Below, piece after piece: positions 1 to 8,015 of a stretch of 64,000 bases of DNA. Both the position numbers and the translations under genes were made by a program. Source of the DNA: Actinomadura physcomitrii (GTDB taxonomy: Bacteria; Actinomycetota; Actinomycetes; Streptosporangiales; Streptosporangiaceae); contig NZ_WBMS02000014.1 of assembly GCF_008923205.2 (NCBI RefSeq), positions 1 to 64,000 on the forward strand, written 5' to 3'. Below the pieces are notes generated by a model that ran no database searches, was not told the origin of the DNA, and worked only from the letters and a program-made list of their open reading frames with translations. Positions within the stretch are counted from its first letter, which is position 1; every line of letters starts with the position of its first letter.

Positions 1-2
1 CC

Positions 3-110
3 TGGCTGTTCGTGATCTGGCACTGCTGGCAGGACCGCGTCCCCTACGACCCCGCCCAACACCGAGCCCTCCAGACCCTCCTCAAACAAGATCAACCCAC
101 TGCTGCTTGA
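3..110 (+). mobile_element. C-terminal end of a probable IS110-family transposase (cut by window edge)
   Basis: An open frame enters from the left edge and ends at a TGA at 108-110. Its last 35 residues include CWQDRVPYDPAQHRALQ, which resembles the C-terminal tail of IS110/IS116/IS902-type transposases, where an aromatic-rich stretch is followed by YDPA-H-RALQ. Only the tail is visible, so the catalytic DEDD part and the left end cannot be checked. It stops 12 nt before the 3' end of the leftward acyl-CoA dehydrogenase gene, so an insertion element probably marks the left border of the catabolic island. The family call rests on a short peptide. Confidence 0.5.
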
Positions 111-121
111 CACAGGGCTAC

Positions 122-1252
122 TCATGCGACCGGAAGCCCGAGGATCCGCGTCGCCACCAGGTTGCGCTGGATCTGCGACGTCCCGCCCATGATGCTCTGC
201 GCCCTGCTGTAGAGGTACATCCTGAGCCACGTGTCCTCCTCGATGCCGCCGGTGAGGTTGCTCATGCCGAGTGCGGCGTGCCCGACGGCCTGTTCGACAC
301 GCGTCATCAGCAGCTTGTCCACCGAGCCCTCGGGCCCGTGGGAGATGCCGTCCAGCCGGTCCGAGAGCCGCCGGCACACGTGCAGCCGCAGCATCTCGGC
401 CTCGATCACCGCCCAGGTGACGTCGCGCACGTTCTCCTCGGTGCACCGGCCGGGCTCGGCGCGCAGCCGCGCCACGAGCTCGTTGACCGCCTTGCTGTAG
501 CGGGCGACGTAGCCGAGCTCGCCCGGCTCGCGCTCGTGGCTGACCACGGTCATCGCCAGCTTCCAGCCCTCGCCCGGCGCCCCGATCATGTCGGACGCCT
601 TCGCGACCGCGCCGTCGAAGATCACCTCGCCGAACTCCCGGGTGACTCCGTTGATCATCTTGAGCGGCCGCTGCTCGATGCCCGGCTGGTCCATCCGGAC
701 GGCGAACGCCGACAGCCCCCGGTGCTTGGGCGCGTCCGGGTCGGTCCGCGTCAGCACCAGGCACCAGTCGGCCTCGTCGGAGTAGCTGGTCCACACCTTG
801 TGGCCGGTGATGCGGTACGCGTCGCCGTCGCGGACGGCGCGGGTGCGCAGCGACGCCAGGTCCGAGCCCGCGTCGGGCTCGCTGAACCCCTGGCACCAGC
901 GCTCGCGCCCGCTGACGAGGCCGGGCAGGAAGCGCTTGCGCACGTCCTCGGCGGCGTGCCGCAGCATGCCCTGCACCAGGTAGCCGAGGCTTGGGCGCGG
1001 GGGTGCGCCGGCCAGCGCGAGCTCCTGGTCGAGGATCGCGTCGTACACGGTCGGCAGGCCCTGGCCGCCGACCTCCTCCGGCCACGACAGGCCGAAGAAG
1101 CCGGCGTCGTAGAGGGCGCGGTGCCAGGGCGCCTGCCCGTCCCAGTACGCGTCGGAGGTCGACGACTGGGGGAGCTTCGGGTTGTGCTCGGCCAGCCACG
1201 CCCGCAGCCGCGCGCGGAACGCCGCCTCCTCGGGAGAGTCAGCGAAGTCCAT
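122..1252 (-). CDS. Acyl-CoA dehydrogenase, flavin-binding subunit of a probable hetero-oligomer
   Basis: This 376-aa flavoprotein should make an alpha,beta double bond in an acyl-CoA thioester. The FAD/substrate loop FSEPDAGSD is at 123-131 and the C-terminal flavin segment GGTSQIQRN is present. The usual YEGT catalytic Glu is replaced (IMGGT). The best candidate base is E240 in SHERE, at the helix-G position used by steroid-type ChsE enzymes and by isovaleryl-CoA dehydrogenase. The gene overlaps the 3' end of its upstream partner by 14 nt, so the two are co-translated. By analogy with FadE28/FadE29-type pairs they probably form a heterotetramer. The substrate is unknown. Confidence 0.85.
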   Translation of the reverse strand: MDFADSPEEAAFRARLRAWLAEHNPKLPQSSTSDAYWDGQAPWHRALYDAGFFGLSWPEEVGGQGLPTVYDAILDQELALAGAPPRPSLGYLVQGMLRHAAEDVRKRFLPGLVSGRERWCQGFSEPDAGSDLASLRTRAVRDGDAYRITGHKVWTSYSDEADWCLVLTRTDPDAPKHRGLSAFAVRMDQPGIEQRPLKMINGVTREFGEVIFDGAVAKASDMIGAPGEGWKLAMTVVSHEREPGELGYVARYSKAVNELVARLRAEPGRCTEENVRDVTWAVIEAEMLRLHVCRRLSDRLDGISHGPEGSVDKLLMTRVEQAVGHAALGMSNLTGGIEEDTWLRMYLYSRAQSIMGGTSQIQRNLVATRILGLPVA

Positions 1253-2288
1253 CGTGCCCGCCTCCGATCTCGTGGTGCGCGGCGACGCGCGCGAGGTTCA
1301 CGCCGACGTCGCCGAGCAGCTGCGCCGACACCAGCGCGCGCCGCAGGTGGACGTGCGCGAGGCACTCCCAGGTCATGCCGATGCCGCCGTGCACCTGGAT
1401 GGCGGTCTCGCACACCTCGCGGGCGGCGCGCGCGCAGTACGCCTTGGCGACCGCGGCGGCGGCGAGCGCCTCGCCGGCCGGCAGGGCGTCGGCGGCCCAG
1501 GCCGCGTGGCGGGTGACGCTGCTCGATCCCTCGACCGACACGAAGGCGTCCGCCAGCAGGTGCTGGACGCTCTGGAAGGTGCCGATGAGCGCCTCGTACT
1601 GGCGCCGGACGCCCGCGTAGGCGCGGGCGAGGCCGACCGCGCCGCGCATCGTCCCGACCAGGTCGGCGCAGGTCAGGGCGAGTGCGAACGCCGACCACGC
1701 CTCGATGTCGGTGGCGCTGAGCGGGCCCCCGGCGGTGAGCCGCTCGGCCGGCGCGTCCCCGACGGCCGACGCCGGGCGGGTGAGGTCGCGGCCCGGCGAG
1801 GTGCCGCCCACCGGGACTTGGACCAGGTCGTGGCCGCCGCCGCCGGTGCGGGCGAGCGCGAGGGCGGCCGTCGCGCCCCGGGCGTCGATCGCGACGCCGG
1901 AGCAGCGCGTCCCCCGCTCGTCCAGCACGACCAGACCGGACAGGTCGGGCCGCAGCAGGACGGTCTCGAGGGCGCCGGCTGGCTCGGCGCCCGCGCGGCG
2001 CCGCAGCTCGGCGGCCAGCGTCGGCCCGAGGAACGGCGTGTCGGCCGGGCCGCGGCCGAACTCCTCGGCCACGATCGCGGCCTCGACGGCGGAGGCGAGC
2101 GGCCGGCCGTCGCCGCCGGGGTCCGGGGCGCGCAGCTCGCGCCAGCCGGCACCGGCCAGCGCCGCCTCCAGGCCGGCGACGCGGGCGGCGTCGTCCAGGT
2201 CGGCGACCGAGCCGGGGGCGTGGTCGTCGACCAGGCGGGCGGCCGCCTCGCGCAGCGCCCGCTGCTCGGCGGACAGGCGTACGTCCAT
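1239..2288 (-). CDS. Acyl-CoA dehydrogenase, partner subunit
   Basis: The 349-aa protein has the C-terminal four-helix domain of acyl-CoA dehydrogenases (RQYEALIGTFQSVQHLLAD, then HGGIGMTWECLAHVHLRRA). It lacks the EPDAGSD flavin-loop motif and a clear catalytic Glu. Degenerate subunits of this kind pair with a normal subunit in the alpha2-beta2 acyl-CoA dehydrogenases of steroid side-chain catabolism. It is the first gene of a two-gene leftward operon and overlaps the next gene by 14 nt. The gap to the divergent CoA ligase (2289-2507) carries a module-1 operator. Family assignment is firm; the pairing is inferred from overlap and motif loss. Confidence 0.8.
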   Translation of the reverse strand: MDVRLSAEQRALREAAARLVDDHAPGSVADLDDAARVAGLEAALAGAGWRELRAPDPGGDGRPLASAVEAAIVAEEFGRGPADTPFLGPTLAAELRRRAGAEPAGALETVLLRPDLSGLVVLDERGTRCSGVAIDARGATAALALARTGGGGHDLVQVPVGGTSPGRDLTRPASAVGDAPAERLTAGGPLSATDIEAWSAFALALTCADLVGTMRGAVGLARAYAGVRRQYEALIGTFQSVQHLLADAFVSVEGSSSVTRHAAWAADALPAGEALAAAAVAKAYCARAAREVCETAIQVHGGIGMTWECLAHVHLRRALVSAQLLGDVGVNLARVAAHHEIGGGHDGLR

Positions 2289-2472
2289 CAGCGCTCACTC
2301 CGCGATGAGGACGGCGCGGACGGTGCGGGCGGGGCGGCGGCGGTCGGATGGTGATCGGACTCGATGATCATGTGCGGCGACCTCGGGGGAGGCGCGCCGG
2401 GGCCGCGCGGGGTGCGCGTGCGGATCGCCGGCGCGGATGCTGTCGGGCTCTTCTCTGCTGACGATAGAAGTC

Positions 2473-2478
2473 TATACT
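2473..2478 (+). promoter_or_regulatory. -10 box (TATACT) of the CoA ligase promoter
   Basis: TATACT matches the actinobacterial housekeeping -10 consensus and runs directly into the module-1 operator. A repressor on the operator would cover the transcription start. No clear -35 is visible. Confidence 0.45.
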
Positions 2479-2491
2479 GACGTCGATGTCA
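2478..2491. promoter_or_regulatory. Module-1 operator, site 1
   Basis: TGACGTCGATGTCA is a near-perfect palindrome (reverse strand TGACATCGACGTCA). It lies between the divergent dehydrogenase pair and the CoA ligase, 16 nt before the ligase start. It is one of eight related sites between 2.4 and 13.6 kb. Confidence 0.65.
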
Positions 2492-2507
2492 ATCACGGAG
2501 GCCTGCC

Positions 2508-4100
2508 ATGACCGACAGCTCGGGGCCGCCCCGGCCGAGCATCGCGGCGATGACCGCGTCCGCAGCCCAGCGCTTCCCCGGCCGGACCGCGGTCGTCGAC
2601 GGCGCCGCCCGCGTCTCCTACGCCGAGCTCTACGAGGAGGCCAGGCGGTTCGGGGCCGCGCTGGTCGCGGACGGCGTCGAGCCCGGTGACCGCGTCGCCG
2701 TCTGGGCGTTCAACAGCCGCGAATGGATCGTCGCCGTGCTCGGGCTCTACCAGGCGGGCGCCGTCCTCGTCCCCGTGAACACCCGGTTCAAGGGACGCGA
2801 GGCCGCCGGGATCCTGCGCCGCGCCGGGGTCCGGGTCCTGGTGACGGTGACGGACTTCCTCGGCACCGACTACGTCGAGGTGCTCGCCGGCTCGGGCGTC
2901 CCCCTGCCCGACCTGCGGACCGTCGTCATCGCCCGGGGCCGCCCGTCCGGGGACGGCGTGCCGTGGGCGGACTTCCTGGCGCGCGCCACCGAGGCCGGGC
3001 TCGCCGAGGCCGGCCGGCGCGCCGCCGCCCTGAAGCCGGACGACGCCTCCGACATCCTCTTCACCTCCGGGACGACCGGGACGCCCAAGGGCGTGGTCAT
3101 GACCCACGGCCGGACCATGACCGTGGCGACCGACTGGGTCGCCATGACGGGGCTCCGCGAGGGCGACCGCTACGTGATGGTCAACCCGTACTTCCACATG
3201 TTCGGGTTCAAGGCCGGCATCCTGGCCTGCCTGGCGGCCGGCGCCACGATGTACCCGCAGGCCGTGCTGGACGTCGACGCGATGCTCGCGCTGGCCGCCG
3301 AGGAGCGGGCCACCGTGCTGCCCGGCGCCCCGACCATGTACCACGCGATCCTGGAGCATCCGGGCCGGGACCGGTACGACCTGTCGAGCCTGCGCGTCGC
3401 CGTGACGGGCTCGGCGGACATCCCGGTCGAGCTCATCCGGCGGGTCCGCGACGAGCTGCCGTTCTCGCTGATCGTCTCCGGATACGGGCTGACCGAGGCG
3501 GGGACGGCCAGCTCGACCGCGCCCGACGACGCCCCGGAGACGATCGCCGAGACCGTCGGGCGGGCCCGTCCCGGCTTCGAGGTCCGCGTCGTCGGCGGAA
3601 CCGGCGAGGACGCCGCCGAGGGGGAGGTCGGGGAGATCCTCCTGCGCGGGCCGTCCGTCATGGCCGGCTACCTGGACGACCCCGAGGCGACGGCGGAGGT
3701 GCTGTCGGCGGACGGCTGGCTGCGCACCGGCGACCTCGGGCGCTTCGACGAGCGCGGGTGCCTGCGCATCGCCGGGCGCTCCAAGGACATGTTCATCGTC
3801 GGCGGGTTCAACGCCTACCCCGCCGAGATCGAGGCGATGCTCCTCGAGCACCCGGGCGTCCGCGAGGCCGCGGTCGTCGGCGTGCCCGACGAGCGGCTCG
3901 GCCAGGTGGGCATGGCGTTCGTCGTGCCGCGCGCGCCCGCGCCGTCCGCCGGCGAGGTCATCGCCTGGTGCCGCGAGCGGATGGCCAACTACAAGGCGCC
4001 CCGCTTCGTCGAGCTGGTCGAGGAACTGCCGCTCACCGCGAGCGGGAAGGTGCACAAGGCCGTGCTGGAGGAGCGGGCGCTCGCCGCGCGGACGTCCTGA
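2508..4100 (+). CDS. Acyl-CoA ligase (ANL superfamily, FadD3-like)
   Basis: This 530-aa AMP-forming ligase should activate a carboxylic acid to its CoA thioester through an acyl-adenylate. It shows the P-loop FTSGTTGTPKGVVMTH, the YGLTEAG motif, WLRTGDLG, and the C-terminal lysine motif ASGKVHK. Length is normal for the family. Overall look and MANYKAPRF near the end resemble FadD3-type ligases that activate ring-derived propionates in steroid catabolism, but that substrate is not proven. ATG at 2508 follows GGAGG at a normal spacing. Operator and -10 box lie just upstream. It is transcribed away from the dehydrogenase pair. Confidence 0.85.
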   Translation: MTDSSGPPRPSIAAMTASAAQRFPGRTAVVDGAARVSYAELYEEARRFGAALVADGVEPGDRVAVWAFNSREWIVAVLGLYQAGAVLVPVNTRFKGREAAGILRRAGVRVLVTVTDFLGTDYVEVLAGSGVPLPDLRTVVIARGRPSGDGVPWADFLARATEAGLAEAGRRAAALKPDDASDILFTSGTTGTPKGVVMTHGRTMTVATDWVAMTGLREGDRYVMVNPYFHMFGFKAGILACLAAGATMYPQAVLDVDAMLALAAEERATVLPGAPTMYHAILEHPGRDRYDLSSLRVAVTGSADIPVELIRRVRDELPFSLIVSGYGLTEAGTASSTAPDDAPETIAETVGRARPGFEVRVVGGTGEDAAEGEVGEILLRGPSVMAGYLDDPEATAEVLSADGWLRTGDLGRFDERGCLRIAGRSKDMFIVGGFNAYPAEIEAMLLEHPGVREAAVVGVPDERLGQVGMAFVVPRAPAPSAGEVIAWCRERMANYKAPRFVELVEELPLTASGKVHKAVLEERALAARTS

Positions 4101-4131
4101 TCCGCCGGTCGGCATCGTGCAGGCCGATCAA

Positions 4132-4145
4132 TGACTTCGACGTCA
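4132..4145. promoter_or_regulatory. Module-1 operator, site 2
   Basis: TGACTTCGACGTCA is identical to the site at 7059. It sits between the CoA ligase and the next acyl-CoA dehydrogenase, so that gene probably has its own regulated promoter. Confidence 0.65.
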
Positions 4146-4180
4146 AATAACTGACTCATGCCGGGAAGGTGGCTGACCCC

Positions 4181-5344
4181 GTGGCCGACATGACCGACCA
4201 GGACCTCGAGCCGATGCTGGAGGCCGTCCGCGACTTCATCCGCAAGGAGGTGATCCCGCGCGAGGCGGAGATCGACGAGAAGGACGAGGTGCCGGACGTC
4301 CTGCGCGAGGCCGCCAAGCGGATGGGCCTGTTCGGCTTCACCATCCCCGAGCAGTACGGCGGGCTCGGCCTCGGCATCGTCGACCAGTGCCGGCTGCTGA
4401 TCGAGGTCGGGTACGGCACACCCGCCCTGCGCTCGATGTTCAGCACCAACGTCGGCATCGCCGGCGGCGTGATCATGGACGCCGGGACCCCGGAGCAGAA
4501 GGAGCACTGGCTGCCGCGGCTCGCCTCGGGCGAGGCCGTCGCCTCGTTCGCGCTCACCGAGCCGGACGCCGGGTCCGACCCCGGCGACATGCGGACCAGC
4601 GCCGTCCGCGACGGCGACCGGTGGGTGCTCAACGGCGCCAAGCGCTACATCACCAACGCGCCCATCGCCGACGTGTTCATGGTGTTCGCCCGGACGGACC
4701 CGGACGCGAGGTCGTCGCGCGGCATCTCCACCTTCATCGTCCCGGCCGGCACCCCGGGGCTGACCGTCGGCCCGCGCGACCACAAGATGGGGCAGTTCGG
4801 GGCCTGGACGGCCGACGTCAACCTCGACGACGTGCGCGTCCCGGCGGACGCGGTGGTCGGCGGCGACGGGGGCGTGCACACCGGCTTCCTGACCGCGATG
4901 CGCTGCCTGTCCACCGGGCGGCTGCTGCTCGCCGCCGCCTGCGTGGGGATGTGCCGGCGGCTGATCGACGAGTCGGTGCGGTTCGCCTCCGACCGCAGGC
5001 AGGGCGGGAAGCCGATCGCCTCCCACCAGCTGGTGCAGGCGATGATCGCCGACTCGGTGACCGAGACGATGGCGGCCCGCGCCCTCGTCCTGGACGCCGC
5101 GCGCGCCTACGCCGACGGCTCCGACCGCCGCACCGGCCCGGCCGCCGCGAAGTACTTCTGCAGCGAGACCGTCGGGCGCGTGGCCGACCGCGCCGTCCAG
5201 GTGCACGGCGGCGCCGGGTACATGCGGTCGGTGCCGGTCGAGCGGTTCTACCGGGACGCGCGGCTGTTCCGCATCTACGAGGGCACCAGCCAGATCCAGC
5301 AGGTCATCATCGCCCGCCAGACGCTCGGGGAGGCCGCCGGCTGA
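4181..5344 (+). CDS. Acyl-CoA dehydrogenase (canonical)
   Basis: The protein is a full-length acyl-CoA dehydrogenase that keeps every standard feature: LTEPDAGSD in the flavin loop, the VHGGAGYMR motif, and RIYEGTSQIQ with the catalytic Glu of the medium-chain type. It is therefore the one fully conventional desaturase of module 1. The start is uncertain. GTG at 4181 has GGGAAGG about 11 nt upstream and gives 387 aa; GTG at 4169 would give 391 aa but its ribosome site would overlap the codon. An operator lies 35 nt upstream. A strong hairpin follows the stop. Confidence 0.85.
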   Translation: MADMTDQDLEPMLEAVRDFIRKEVIPREAEIDEKDEVPDVLREAAKRMGLFGFTIPEQYGGLGLGIVDQCRLLIEVGYGTPALRSMFSTNVGIAGGVIMDAGTPEQKEHWLPRLASGEAVASFALTEPDAGSDPGDMRTSAVRDGDRWVLNGAKRYITNAPIADVFMVFARTDPDARSSRGISTFIVPAGTPGLTVGPRDHKMGQFGAWTADVNLDDVRVPADAVVGGDGGVHTGFLTAMRCLSTGRLLLAAACVGMCRRLIDESVRFASDRRQGGKPIASHQLVQAMIADSVTETMAARALVLDAARAYADGSDRRTGPAAAKYFCSETVGRVADRAVQVHGGAGYMRSVPVERFYRDARLFRIYEGTSQIQQVIIARQTLGEAAG

Positions 5345-5364
5345 CGCGGCGGGGACGGCGGGGA

Positions 5365-5395
5365 GCGGCCCGGGCGGTGAGCGCGCCCGGGCCGC
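5365..5395. terminator. Bidirectional terminator hairpin
   Basis: GCGGCCCGGGCG pairs with CGCCCGGGCCGC, a 12-bp GC stem with a short loop. It lies between the convergent ends of the dehydrogenase and the thiolase-like gene. No U-tract follows, which is usual in actinomycetes. Confidence 0.65.
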
Positions 5396-5413
5396 TTCGC
5401 GTCGCGGCCCGGG

Positions 5414-6565
5414 TCAGGTCGACAGGATGGAGACCGCGGCGACGCCGGGCGCGCCGTACAGCTGGGCGAGGCCGACCCGCGGCTCGCCCGCGACCTGCCG
5501 CTCGCCCGCCCGGCCGCGCATCTGCAGCACCAGCTCCCGCACCTGCCGCAGGCCGGAGGCGCCGACCGGCTCGCCGTTGGCGATCAGGCCGCCGTCGGTG
5601 TTGACCGGGAGCCTGCCGCCCGGCGCGGTGGCCCCGGAGGCGATGAGCTCGTTCTGCTCGCCGTCCTCGCAGAGCCCGACCTCGGCCATGTGGATGACCT
5701 CGGCGCCGGCGTCGGTGTCCTGGAGCTGGGCGATCTGCACCTCGCCGGGGCCGATGCCGGCCGCCTCGAACGCGGCCCGCGCGGCGTCCACGGTCGGCGC
5801 CGGGACGTGGTCGGCGGCGACGGAGGCGGACGGGGTGTGCACCTCGAACGCGCCGAACCGCCGCGTGCGCGTGACGACGCTGCGCAGGTAGACCGGCTTG
5901 TCGGTGTAGCGGTGCGCCACGTCCGCGCTGCACACCACCAGCGCCGCCGCGCCCTCGTTGGGGCTGCAGAACATGTACTGGGTGAGCGGGTAGTTCAGCA
6001 TCCGCGATTCGAGGATCTGCTCGGGGGACAGCGGCTTGCGGCGGTGCGCGTGGGGGTTCAGCTCGCCGTTGCGGTAGTTCTTCGCGGCGACCTCGGCCAG
6101 CGTCCGGTGCGTGATCCCGTGGTCGTGCATGTAGCGGTTGATCTTCATGCCGAAGAACTTGGTGGTGAGGAACAGCCCCATCTCGCCGTACCAGGACGGG
6201 CAGCCGTACTCGCGCGGGTCGGCGGTGAACGCGCCCGACTCGTGCTTGTCCATGCCGAGGACGAGGCCGATCTCGTGCTGCCCGAGCCGGATCGTCTGGG
6301 CGGCCAGGGCGAGCGCGCTGCCGGCGGTCGCGCAGCCGTTGTAGACGTTGGTGAACTGCACGCCGGTCAGCCCCAGCTCGGCGACCACGGCGTCGGGCTG
6401 GTCGACCTCGTAGCTGCCGCCCACCGCGAACTGCACGTCGGTCCACTTCAGGCCCGCGTCGGCGAGGGCGTCGCGGGCCGCCTCGGCGCCCATGGCCAGG
6501 GCGGGCTTGCCGGGGAAGCGGCCGAACCGGTGGATTCCCACTCCGATGATCGCGACGTCAGGCAT
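5414..6565 (-). CDS. Thiolase-fold protein, probable CoA-dependent aldolase (Ltp-like)
   Basis: This 383-aa SCP2-thiolase-type protein starts at the ATG at 6565 and overlaps the stop of its DUF35 partner by 8 nt. C78 (YNGCATAGSALA) sits at the thiolase nucleophile position, but the GHP histidine is replaced by glutamate (ANGEPVGASG), and the second catalytic cysteine near the C-terminus is absent (YGAPGVAAVSIL). Loss of these residues and a DUF35 neighbour are the hallmarks of Ltp2-type retro-aldolases that cleave beta-hydroxyacyl-CoAs of steroid side chains. A retro-aldolase role is therefore more likely than a Claisen thiolase, but this is inference. Confidence 0.75.
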   Translation of the reverse strand: MPDVAIIGVGIHRFGRFPGKPALAMGAEAARDALADAGLKWTDVQFAVGGSYEVDQPDAVVAELGLTGVQFTNVYNGCATAGSALALAAQTIRLGQHEIGLVLGMDKHESGAFTADPREYGCPSWYGEMGLFLTTKFFGMKINRYMHDHGITHRTLAEVAAKNYRNGELNPHAHRRKPLSPEQILESRMLNYPLTQYMFCSPNEGAAALVVCSADVAHRYTDKPVYLRSVVTRTRRFGAFEVHTPSASVAADHVPAPTVDAARAAFEAAGIGPGEVQIAQLQDTDAGAEVIHMAEVGLCEDGEQNELIASGATAPGGRLPVNTDGGLIANGEPVGASGLRQVRELVLQMRGRAGERQVAGEPRVGLAQLYGAPGVAAVSILST

Positions 6566-6995
6566 GCTCGGCCCCTTCCGGACTGAACGCGAAGGTGATG
6601 ATCTCCCGGCCGTCCTCATCGGTGCGGAACGGCATCGTGACCAGCCGCATCGGCATGCCGAACTCCAGGTCGTCCTGCGCGCAGCCGGTGAGGAGGGTCT
6701 CGACGCGCAGCTCGCCGGGCAGCTCGACCACACCGACCAGCCAGGGCTCGAACGGATCGGTGCCGGCGAACTCGCCCCGGAACGGCGCCTTGGGCGGGAA
6801 GCCCTGGGACGTCCACGTCCACAGCGTTCCCGAACGGCTCAGCAGCGCGCGCTCCACGGCGGCCGCGCCGCACCGCGCGCAGCCGGCGCGCAGCGGGAAC
6901 ACGTGCGTCCCGCACTCCGCGCACCTGCCGCCGATCAGCCGGGGTTCGTCGGCAGGCCAGGTGAACAGGTCGTCGGCGATGGGGACCGGTGCCAT
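6558..6995 (-). CDS. DUF35 / OB-fold zinc-ribbon partner of the aldolase
   Basis: The 145-aa protein begins with a zinc ribbon (C25-x2-C28 and C39-x2-C42) followed by an OB-fold acyl-CoA-binding domain, the ChsH2/DUF35 architecture. Such proteins pair with thiolase-like subunits, and their genes are normally adjacent, as here (8-nt overlap). It probably helps hold the acyl-CoA substrate and stabilises the aldolase. The gene is first in a two-gene leftward operon whose promoter region has two module-1 operators. A fused version of the same pair occurs at 23838-25508. Confidence 0.8.
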   Translation of the reverse strand: MAPVPIADDLFTWPADEPRLIGGRCAECGTHVFPLRAGCARCGAAAVERALLSRSGTLWTWTSQGFPPKAPFRGEFAGTDPFEPWLVGVVELPGELRVETLLTGCAQDDLEFGMPMRLVTMPFRTDEDGREIITFAFSPEGAEHA

Positions 6996-7058
6996 CTCAT
7001 CTCCTTGCCTCCCCGCGCGCCGGGGCGTCCGGGGATCACGGTGCCGGCCATCCTATCC

Positions 7059-7072
7059 TGACTTCGACGTCA
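7059..7072. promoter_or_regulatory. Module-1 operator, site 3
   Basis: TGACTTCGACGTCA, identical to site 2, lies 64 nt upstream of the leftward DUF35/aldolase operon. Confidence 0.65.
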
Positions 7073-7134
7073 AATAAAGATCAGGCCGCCGTAGGCGGCG
7101 GGCCTCGCGACGTTCTCGGGAGGTCTTGACATTA

Positions 7135-7149
7135 TCGACGTCGAAGTCA
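7135..7149. promoter_or_regulatory. Module-1 operator, site 4
   Basis: TCGACGTCGAAGTCA is the same palindrome in reverse orientation. TTGACA lies immediately upstream at 7126, so bound repressor would overlap a promoter. Confidence 0.6.
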
Positions 7150-7283
7150 TAACTAGCGTCGAACGGGTAGGGAGGCGCGGGCCGGACCGAGGGCCTTGCG
7201 GTGCCGGGCTCCGCATCGAGATGAGGCGGTCCCGGTAAGGCGCGTCCCGGCGGGACGGGCGTGCGGGTACGGCATGATGTTTC

Positions 7284-7297
7284 CGACGTCGAGTTCA
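7284..7297. promoter_or_regulatory. Module-1 operator, site 5 (autoregulatory)
   Basis: CGACGTCGAGTTCA is a degenerate copy 18 nt before the tetR start. Its place supports autorepression by the regulator. Confidence 0.55.
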
Positions 7298-7315
7298 TGA
7301 ATGTGGAGGACCGGG

Positions 7316-7984
7316 ATGGATCCAGAGCCCCGTTCCGCGAAGGGCCGCCGGACGCGGGCGCGCCTGGTCGAGGCGGGCAAGACCGTGTTCGAGCGCGACG
7401 GCTTCCTCCAGGCGCGGATCACCGACATCGCCACCGAGGCCGGCGTCTCGCACGGGTCCTTCTACCACTACTTCGATTCCAAGGAATCGCTCTTCCGGGA
7501 GATCGCCGAGGAGGTCGAGGTCCGCCTGGTGTCGATGGACGACATCCCCCAGGCCGACGACGCCGGCCCGATCGAGCGCATCCGCGCCGCCAACAGGGCC
7601 TACCTGACCGCCTACCGCAAGGAGGCCCCGATCATGCGGGTGATCGAGGAGGTCAGCCGCTACGACGAGGACGTCCGCAAGGTGCGCGACAAGCGCGACG
7701 ACTACCTCGCGGCCCGCCTGGAGTCGGCGATCAAGCGGCTGCAGGCGGACGGGCTGGCGGACCGGCGGATCGACGAGCGCTACGCCGCCACGGCGCTCGG
7801 CGGCATGGTCGCCAAGTTCGCCGAGATGATGTTCATCGGCGGTGCCCGCTTCGCCATGACCGAGGCGGTGGAGCAGCTCACGCTGCTGTGGGCAAACGCG
7901 CTGGGCCTCAGCCCGGACGCCGACAGCAGGCCGCGTCCGAGGAGCGGGAAGCCGGCCAGGGCCGCCAAGGCCGCGAAGGCCTGA
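7316..7984 (+). CDS. TetR-family regulator, probable repressor of module 1
   Basis: The 222-aa protein has an N-terminal TetR DNA-binding domain: GRRTRARLVEAGKTVF opens helix 1, ITDIATEAGVSHGSFYHYF is the helix-turn-helix, and DSKESLF follows. The C-terminal ligand domain has no diagnostic motif. ATG at 7316 has GGAGGA 5 nt upstream, better than the in-frame ATG at 7301. It is the only regulator inside the 2.4-13.6 kb block that carries the TGAC-N-TCGACGTCA palindromes, and one copy lies at its own promoter. It is thus the obvious candidate to bind them. The ligand is probably an acyl-CoA intermediate (inference). Confidence 0.85.
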   Translation: MDPEPRSAKGRRTRARLVEAGKTVFERDGFLQARITDIATEAGVSHGSFYHYFDSKESLFREIAEEVEVRLVSMDDIPQADDAGPIERIRAANRAYLTAYRKEAPIMRVIEEVSRYDEDVRKVRDKRDDYLAARLESAIKRLQADGLADRRIDERYAATALGGMVAKFAEMMFIGGARFAMTEAVEQLTLLWANALGLSPDADSRPRPRSGKPARAAKAAKA

Positions 7985-8015
7985 CCGCTCCCGCTCGCGC
8001 CGACGGGCCGCTCCG

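Larger units (their letters stand above)
6996..7315. other. Divergent control region between the aldolase operon and tetR
   Basis: No gene is seen in these 320 bases. They hold three module-1 operators (7059, 7135, 7284), one near each gene and one central. A TTGACA at 7126-7131 lies just before the central operator and could be a -35 box for rightward transcription. Confidence 0.6.

Noticed and set aside
107..1516. Long rightward open frame opposite the dehydrogenase pair
   Set aside because: Its composition is Arg/Pro/Ala-rich with no domain, and it mirrors a well-supported gene on the other strand. Such frames are common in high-GC DNA.
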